Source: Blastomussa wellsi (lineage: Eukaryota > Cnidaria > Anthozoa > Scleractinia > Plerogyridae). Taken from it: 64,000 nucleotides of DNA. The notes beneath the pieces are model-generated. The model ran no database searches. It was not told the DNA's origin and was given only the letters and a program-made list of their open reading frames with translations. The translations under genes and the position numbers were made by a program. Shown in pieces: positions 56,537 to 64,000 of this stretch; the first letter of the stretch is position 1, and each line of letters opens with the position of its first letter. The stretch lies in assembly GCA_947652115.1 (NCBI GenBank), contig OX393573.1, forward strand, positions 10,694,394-10,758,393, given 5' to 3'.

Positions 56537-58742
56537 GTCAGTCCTTTTAAATATCTTTGACTTACAATTTGGCTTCAGATACAAGGAAAACCTTATAATA
56601 GTTAACCCTCGAACGTACAGGGAGGGGGGGGGGGGGGAAGGGAGGGTGGAGGCCATCCCCCAAGGTTTTTATGAGATTTTGTTAAGGGTCCCTCTTGGCA
56701 TCTCTCCATTTCAGTAGCTGTTTGACTACCTTTAAGACATCTTTTCTGAAAGAAATATATTACATGTAAAGCTGTTCAAAACTGTAATTTGGGACTAAAA
56801 TTTTAAATTTTGTCAAGAAAAACCAACGTTAGACTGAAAAAAAGTGAAAAATCTGCCATATTGAATGACGTCATAGACCCCAGCGGCGCAATTTGCATAT
56901 GAAACCCATAATATTAACCAAGTCGTGTATACGATATAACAGGCTATCTATTGACGGTATAACCTTTTCAAAGTATCTCAACCCAACGAAAACCCAGGGA
57001 TGTTCCTCCCACTCCAGTCCCCTGTACCACGGTGGGGGTATGAGTTTGCTTGTACGTCCGAGGGTTAACACTTAAAGTGCATATGAAGCTATTTTGTTTA
57101 ATGTATAGGTCTAAAGTTTAACATGTTGAAGGAAGAATCTGAAAGTTTGGGAAGAAAAGATAACATATTGACAATTTTATAAGCCTTGCAAGTTGCCGCA
57201 TCTTGCTGCAAAATTGTCCGCCAATTTGCGCGGTCAAAATACCACGTCATCTCAGATTTCAAGTTCGTTTTTCCTCCAACACCTTGTCAAATGTTCACAC
57301 CAGATTTATTGCTTCGGTAATCACTGTTTAAGGGAAGATTTGCCCAACGGCCAAACATAATGACAATGCTTAAAAACATAACATTCGCTTGACTTTTGCA
57401 TACAAATAGTACTTAGTAAAGGTAAAAACGCCATGTAGATTTTTTTCCTCGAAATAGGTTTGTCTTTCCGAGCAAGCAAAAAAAAAGAAATCGTCGATTT
57501 CAGCTACAGTGTCACCAGATTCGGTTCAACGAGTCCAAAATGCAATAAACAATTGGCCATTTTACATGTAATTTGCTTTGATTCTTGTACAAATTCTCTC
57601 TTAAAAATTTTCCCGCCAAAAAAATACAGGCGCTCAAAATACGCATGCGCCAATTTTTTTTAATTTTAACTATTTTATTGTTTTATATTTTCGGTAAATA
57701 ATTTCAATTACACTTCTATCAATAAATTTTAATTACATGGACTCCTTGATGTCACAACTTATTACTGACGTTTCAAATTAAAAGACAATAACAAGTCAAT
57801 AAAGTGAACATTTCTCCTTTGTGATCTTTATCTCAATCAAAACGTTCAACCACAATGAGGTGCATTGTGCAACAATTAACTTCATTAGCTTTAATTTGTT
57901 AATATATTGGAATCCATTAAATCAATTAAAAAAGTTTTACGAAAAAATGTTCTCTCTATACTAACACTTTTGGCGCGAAAATTTAATTTGAAGAAATTTG
58001 CATCGAGTTCTCGAAGCTAAAACTGCACCTCAATTGCTTTAATATGTTTTGTTGAGTTGCTAGAATCCAACAGATTTTCAAGGGTCAAAACCAGTTTGAT
58101 TATTGTGCTTGAAATTCCTAGGATGCTGTAATGATCTACACTGTGAAATGTTTCTTGTTACAGTATTTCTTAAAGACTCGGCTCCAAACTAGAAGCATAC
58201 TATTTATAATACTATAAAGTTCAAATGGTAATCTCTTCACTTATTAATTTTCCCTGGGGTACGGGGACATTTGATCACCAAAAATGGGCCTATGATGGGG
58301 CATTTGAACGGGTTTTTGGCCCGGGGAGGGAGCAATTTGAAGACAAATTTTCCAGATAATTAAAATGCCCGGGGGGTTTCCCCGGAGGGGGATTTGAAGC
58401 TTCGATTTGACTGGCACATTATTATATTTAGAAAGCCGAAATCAACATTTTGTCAACTCGCATTTTAAAGTCAGATGCTTTGAAATTTTTCATATCAAAT
58501 TATTTACACTCCTTGCAATTCATGTGCATATAGTATTAACAATAAAAATTTATTGCGTTGCTTAATTAGGTTACAGCATGATATGTAGTGAAATAAGCTA
58601 GGATAAATATTAAATTATTATTATTGAATGTTTTAAGGAAATCAAAGAGTGATTTGCTGGGTAGGCTGCTTCCCATATTTGCTAGAGTTAAATGTTTTCT
58701 ATTTTTTATTTGACTAAGTGTTTGTTTACGAAATTCTTAAGA

Positions 58743-58930
58743 ATTACATTGTTCGTGGCTAGTCTGACGCAGCTCTTGTCGTTTCGTCCCTGCCAAGGAA
58801 CTCTTCAGAGACCTTTCTGCTTGGCAAAATCAATGCTCAACGAGTTTTCTTAACAGAAAGGTCTCTGAAGAGTTCATTGGTAGGGACGAAATGACAAGTG
58901 CTGCGTCAGACTAGCCACGAACAATGTAAT
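58743..58930. mobile_element. 188 bp fold-back element
   Basis: ATTACATTGTTCGTGGCTAG, TCTGACGCAGC, GTCGTTTCGTCCCTGCCAA and CTCTTCAGAGACCTTTCTG face inverted copies on the right side (CAGAAAGGTCTCTGAAGAG ... GGGACGAAATGACAAG ... CCACGAACAATGTAAT). Arms are about 80 bases. Confidence 0.8.
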
Positions 58931-59070
58931 CTGAATTATCACAAGTAACTGTCAACTTTTATTGTCAATTATTCCGTGATTTTGTGCGGTCGGGAATCCT
59001 TATGCGATATAAGGCGAGATTGATGTCATCATTTTGTTAGTGAACGGGTCTTTGAGCGCGATATATCGAT

Positions 59071-59170
59071 GTTCAACGAGTTTGCCAAGCAGAAAGGTCT
59101 CTGAAGAGTCCCTTAGCAGGGACGAAACGACAAGCGCTTGGTCGGTCTAGCCACGAACAATGTGTTCTGA
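59071..59170 (+). mobile_element. Single arm of the neighbouring fold-back element
   Basis: GTTCAACGAGTTTGCCAAGC, AGAAAGGTCTCTGAAGAGTC, GGGACGAAACGACAAGCGC and AGCCACGAACAATGTG match the right arm of 58743-58930. A matching left arm is not visible. Confidence 0.7.
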
Positions 59171-59239
59171 ATTATCGTGTAATTTGCAACTGTATAAATG
59201 TAGTACCTCATGAATAGCATCGTATAGTTAAATGTCTCT

Positions 59240-59640
59240 GCTGAATCTTTATTATCGGTTTGGCCAAAAAGGTCCAACAAGTTTTTCTTCAATGGCTGGA
59301 TTGAGCTTGGAATTATTTCTTGCTTTGAACCAGTTGATAACCTCTTTATCGAAGGAAATTACAAAAAGACAATCTTTGGATGAATGGTCGACGAAATTCT
59401 TTTCCCCACAATATAAGCAGTAGTCATCTGGTTTAATGCCGAAGCGGCATCGCTCTTTTTGGGTAACTATAATGCCATGAATCAGCTTCAACTGAAATAC
59501 TTTTAACTTGGTTTCTTTGCATATGTTTTTGATGGAGGAAATGCTTTTCCCCAGGAGTCTTCATTCATGGATAGACTTCCGTTCCATCGTCGAGGACCTG
59601 TATGCTCAGCTGTGTGGATCTTCGCATTTAATAGTCGTAA
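59240..59640 (-). pseudogene. LINE reverse transcriptase 3' end (zinc-binding part), broken
   Basis: On the minus strand the frame reads KLKVFQLKLIHGIIVTQKER, then FGIKPDDYCLYCGEKNFVDH and KDCLFVISFDKEVINWFKA. This is the C-terminal zinc-binding region that follows many LINE reverse transcriptases (CLYCGE, H, C). Upstream, LLNAKIHTAEHTGPRRWN continues the family in a shifted frame. Probably the same LINE group as at 22020-23111. Inactive. Confidence 0.65.
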
Positions 59641-61142
59641 AAATCGCAAGTTTTGGCCTTAAATTAATTTAAATCAAGTTGTGTGGATTCATTTAATTGG
59701 ACTAAAGTTGCAGTGGAGTGTATTTCTTTCCTGATTGTATGACCGTTTTTTGCTTTGTTTACTGGATCTTTTGGAATAGCACTTGTGATCTGATAGTATG
59801 GAAGAAAATTTGATTTTGCACCCTGGGCGGATCTAGGGTGGTTCAGGGGGTTCCATCGAACCCCCTTAATTAAAGCAGCTCATGCTTAGAATGCTCAAGA
59901 AATTTGCCAATAATTTTCCCCTACCTCATCCTTTATATTATATTTTTTACCGCAAGTTGTGAGAAATTCTTTATGCAAGAAGTCTTTGAACGGGAGGTTG
60001 CGTGATATTTTTGTGAGCTTTGCTCAGTAAAAGGGACGCACAGACTGAGTAAATGCTCAGCAAATTAGTCGGAATAAAATAATCACCACTCATTACAATC
60101 GCGTTATGCACATGTACATCTAAACAAACGTATAAAAGTTTAATATTTCATTACATTGTACGAAAATTCTGCACTATCCATCCAGATCTGCTCATCTGGC
60201 TCCATCTGCTTTCTTGTTCAAAACTGGCGCCAATGTCCTGGAATGACGTCACCAGCACCAGACTCCCCTTAACTCGGTCGTGCCTCAAATAATTCCGTCT
60301 TTAAAAATTCATAAAAAATCGTCGTTTTTACCAAAATTTTTGCGGCGTTTTGCTCCATGTAATGCAAAGATTTAATCTGGCAAAAACAAATTTTGGAGTT
60401 ATAGGCACTTTAAACTTGTAATGAGCCACTAAATTAGCATTTAAACGCCAACACGTCCTAACTGTAGTATCTGGAGCATAGCTCCTTAAAATATTTCTAC
60501 GTTGCTGTCTTCCACCTTCGAAGCTTATTGCAGTTTGATACTCGCCCCAGTACTCGCTCTAAAATCGGAAGAAATGCAGGTCGTGCGCCCATTCGACAAC
60601 TCTATCGCGATAACAAGCACGATGATCCCCATTTCTTATTTCATAATTTTAACAAGAATAGCATTTCCTTTCAGTAAGAAAAAAAGCCAAAATCCATATC
60701 CAGTTCTCTGGAAATTGAACTAAATTGTACGGATTGCGCTATGAAGGATCAAACAGTGCATATCAAAAATGCCTCTATTTTGAAGCGTAGAGTAAAAGCA
60801 AAGATATTCAAAGACATTACTTTGGTACAAAGGTTGGTACAAAAAGGTGAATAAACAATAGATTGAATTCAAATATTGTGGTACGTTGGAAGCTTAGCTG
60901 TCTGGTTTTGGGTTATGCGCGGCTGTTGCCAGAGACTGAAGCGTAAATAACCATATTCGTCAGCACTGTCACGTGGAAACAAGCAGGGTGACCCCCACTT
61001 TTTAATATGTTTTTTTTTAATTGTCTTGACTTGTTGTAACCATGCATGTGTCAAGTTTCATCGGAAATCTACGACGCGTTCTTTTAGTAGTACAAGTAGT
61101 TGGAATGCCAACCTTCCATTGTTTTTATTTTTCTCCATAAAG

Positions 61143-62589
61143 GGAAACCTGTTCAAGGCAAGTCATGTGGCTGGAAAAAGTTTGCGATTGGCTTGGAAAG
61201 ACAAGGCACGCAGTGCATTAACGATTTTCCTCAAACCACAGGTTAGTGTTTGTTTGTTGTGTCACCTTTGATTGTAAACCCACCCCAGGCCACCCCCCAC
61301 CCGGAACGTCCTACCCCTACCCTTGCGAGGTATGGCAAGTGTCGTAGTCTTGTTTGTTATTTGAAAATTTGCATTTTTGGAATTTTAATAACTTGGTGAC
61401 TTGAAACAGTGAGATTGATCCCAGTAATAGGAAAAATATAAAACCTGCTTCTTCCTGCATTGTACGGGAATCCCGTGCATGTTTGCGTGCGTGTGCCCTC
61501 GTGCAAAATCACTCAAGCTCCCACCCACCCACCCACCGTTAATAATTTCGGTAGCATGAAAACTGAATGTGCATTGGCCTGTTGGTGTCGTTCATTGCAG
61601 GCAGTCACATGACTCAACGTGCCAACACTTGTGACCGTAGTTGTAGCATTTGTCGGCATGATTTGATGCAACGAGCATTTTTGGCACTTGTTTTTCTTTC
61701 TTGGGACTAAATACTTGGGTTCACTAGAAAAACCTTAAAATCTAATTATCAGAAACTAGATGAGCGTACGAAATGGTAGTTGCCATGACAACCTTTTGGG
61801 GTACTTTTTTCCCATAATTATAAAGGCAAACCTGGTCGTAGGATGTCATGGCTGATGAAATTCCATACATACACACGTACTTCATTGGCTCGTCCCCAAG
61901 AGGCTTAAAATGGACAGACAGACACATACATTGGGATAAAGACACACAGCAGGATAATAGTGTTATTTAAAGCACTGGTAAGTTTTTGTGTATTTTTGGT
62001 GTCACGATATTGTAAGTCTTCTTTTTTGCCAAAATCTCTGATCTTTTAAAAACCGGGCTGAAATTTCACCCCGGGCAAACAAGCCCTTAATTGGTCAAAC
62101 TTGACCCAAACCTAGCTAAACATTTTCATTTCCGGTAACTAAATTTGTATTTGACCAGCAACATTCCAGATAGGCACGTCACATTATACTTATCCCTCTC
62201 CAGGAAATAGTCCAGCACAAAATGGGAAAGACAGAAATCAACAGCGGCGAGAAGTTTAATCAATTGGTAAGTTGAGTAGTTAAACAAAGTTTGGCCTAGT
62301 TATTTCGAAAGCCGGTAACCAATAAACTTAGGATAAAGTTGATAATCAGTTTGTTTTAAGATTTTGCATAGTTAATGTAGCAGCGTTCAAAATGAATGAA
62401 AAGATCTGATTCACTAAATTAATAGTGATTCTTTGGTGCGAAGTAAAAACGTGAAGCAAATATTGTTTTGTAGGGCATTTGACGCTGAAAACATTTCTCG
62501 ACAACTTTTATTTTTAAAAGGAAACGGAGACTGGTGAGAGGTTTCTTAGTGGATCACCACCCCTCCCCTCTGAAGATGTGTCCAGGTAG
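61143..62589 (+). CDS. 3' exons of an unrecognised gene
   Basis: Three exons: 61143-61241 (99 bases), 62204-62266 (63 bases), 62521-62589. In phase 0 all are open and end at TAG 62587-62589: GNLFKASHVAGKSLRLAWKD... then EIVQHKMGKTEINSGEKFNQ, then ETETGERFLSGSPPLPSEDV. Acceptors and donors are good (TCCATAAAG; CAG|GTTAGT; CTCTCCAG; TTG|GTAAGT; TTTTTAAAAG). A second frame, which continues from the possible exon at 56461 and reads GWKKFAIGLERQGTQC, ends at 62257-62259. I recognise no domain in either. The 5' part of the phase 0 frame is not found, so the listed start is an exon border, not a start codon. Confidence 0.45.
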
Positions 62590-62694
62590 AAGAGTTGTCC
62601 GCGTATGAGAGGTAAGAAATGTAGAGTGTGTGTGGCTGGGACCATGACTTTGGGAGGTGTCCGTTAACTTAGATTTTTACTGTTAGTGTGTGTT

Positions 62695-62700
62695 AATAAA
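62695..62700 (+). terminator. Polyadenylation signal after the unrecognised gene
   Basis: AATAAA 106 bases after the TAG at 62589, followed by a T-rich stretch. Confidence 0.5.
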
Positions 62701-64000
62701 CTCTATTACTATTTTGTTCCAATTTGAACGATTTCCATGCCAATTTTTATTTCTGTTTCCTTGTTCCGTTCTTTCCCAACAACTAATCTTAACCTTTAAA
62801 ACGTACGAGTGATCAGAAGCTTTTTCCTCCGCACAAGACTCTCATATTGTCATCAAATATTAGAATATATAGAGAAATTCATCTACGAGGGGATATTTTT
62901 GTGATATACTACCAATTTCTCCGATTGGAACTGTTAAACAGGAAAGCACCATCTTGGGATTTACTGGGTTCAGCGAAGTCATTTCTACTCCTACGCAACG
63001 TCTGGTTCAAAGAATGTTTTAATGCAGCAGCTAGAGTTTTCTCAAGACCAAATATTTTTTTTACGATCTGAACATAGCAAAAAGATTATATGGACCACAA
63101 AAACGAAAGAAACACCAACCATATCAAACGCTGATTGCCTTTATAATCTTCTTTTGTGACAAAAGTGACAAAAAAAGTGAAAATGAAAGGCTTGTGTAAA
63201 GAATTTTCGACGAAAGCACTCACGAGTAAGTTGTCACAATAATCTAAACTCTTTCCATCATCGTTAAAATAGAAAATGTCACCTGTTTAGTAAAAAGGGT
63301 TTTCATTGTGAAATTACTAAAATTAAAGTGCCTATGAAATGAAAAAACGAGCTATTGAAAAACAAGCTTGTTTGAAAGGCCTTTAAAAATGAAGAAGAAT
63401 GGCGTTTTCCTTTTTGTGATATATCTTCTCGTTCCAGAGATATTCAAGATTTTCGAGTTATGCAAATTAGGTACTGATGACGTCATAATGTGTGATCGTA
63501 TGGGTGTAACAACACGAAATATAGCATATCTCTGCAAGTAATGATACAATGAAATTGAAACTTGGTGAGCATGTTATAGTCTAAGAAATACATCAGATGG
63601 TGCATATTTTGGTGTTGCTATGGCAACACATCCGGTCCGAGATCTCTAATATACAGGAATGGTTATTCCTGTATTTGATCTTGAGCAAACATCGTCCGCT
63701 TCCTAAAGGTTAATTAGGAGAACTAGTGCAATATGGGCATTGTGCCCTTTTTAACATAGATCAGTCATTTGCCCTATACAGTCACAAACGAGTAATATTT
63801 GATTTAAAGTGGAAAGAAACTGGAACCAAGATTGTTGCCATAACAACATCAAAATATGTATCAAGAGGTGTATTTCTTATGGTGCAATGTGCTTGCAAAG
63901 TTCCAGTTGCATTGCATCATAACTTGCAGAGATATGCCATATTTTGTGTTTTTACACCCATACTATCACACCTTGTGACGTCATCAGTACCTAATTTGCA
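62701..64000. other. Non-coding end of the window
   Basis: AT-rich, no supported gene; the second half is taken up by the inverted repeat at 63461-64000. Confidence 0.4.
63461..64000. mobile_element. Large fold-back element running to the window end
   Basis: The left arm (63461 to about 63640: TGCAAATTAGGTACTGATGA, CGTCATAATGTGTGATCGTA, ATGGCAACAC) is the inverted copy of the right arm (about 63822 to 64000: GTTGCCATAACAAC, ATACTATCACACC, TGACGTCATCAGTACCTAAT). Arms are about 180 bases at roughly 80% identity by eye, with a loop of about 180 bases. The outer end may lie beyond the window. Confidence 0.75.

Larger units (their letters stand above)
56537..61142. other. Gap between possible exons, repeats and unique AT-rich DNA
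   Basis: Contains a G-run near 56620, a fold-back pair (58743-59170) and a LINE remnant (59240-59640). No exon that would fix the phase between 56536 and 61143 could be identified. Confidence 0.35.

Noticed and set aside
61143..62266. Interferon regulatory factor DNA-binding domain
   Set aside because: A tryptophan-lysine motif suggested it briefly, but the spaced tryptophan pattern of the IRF domain is absent in both frames.

Overview
The window reads as animal nuclear DNA: AT-rich, genes split into short exons with GT..AG introns, dense in short inverted-repeat elements, tRNA-derived SINE pieces and decayed LINE pieces. The domain repertoire (CARD proteins, a DLG5/CARMA-type scaffold) and the repeat types suggest an anthozoan cnidarian such as a stony coral. 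That placement is inference from pattern memory, not a database search.

Three genes on the + strand fill positions 1.4-49 kb, and I rebuilt them by hand from splice sites and reading-frame continuity. Gene 1 (1382-8556, 7 exons, 377 aa) and gene 2 (15792-20206, 5 coding exons, 343 aa) are paralogues. Each has an N-terminal CARD of the CARD9/CARMA type, a charged middle part, and a hydrophobic segment at the extreme C-terminus, like a tail-anchored membrane protein. This is the layout of MAVS, the antiviral CARD adaptor, although nothing here proves homology to MAVS. In gene 1 the middle part contains an internally duplicated pair of exons. Gene 3 (26592-48120, 17 exons, about 1177 aa) is a DLG5/CARMA-like scaffold: basic Ser-rich N-terminus, long coiled coil, PDZ1, PDZ2, Ser-rich linker, PDZ3, SH3. 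It lacks a recognisable CARD at the front and stops at the SH3-guanylate kinase boundary.

All internal splice junctions of genes 1 and 2, and the first two of gene 3, are phase 1. CARD exons and scaffold exons of neighbouring genes are therefore frame-compatible. The cluster may be a locus where CARD input modules, membrane anchoring and PDZ/SH3 scaffolding, usually seen in one CARMA-type protein, are split between adjacent genes. This is the most interesting feature of the window.

The first 320 bases hold the 5' end of a minus-strand ORF running off the window. After 49.2 kb the window is mostly repeats: a 1.08 kb terminal-inverted-repeat element with a target-site duplication, several fold-back elements and a LINE remnant. 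It also holds the last three exons of an unrecognised + strand gene (61143-62589, with a polyadenylation signal at 62695). The window ends inside a large inverted repeat.
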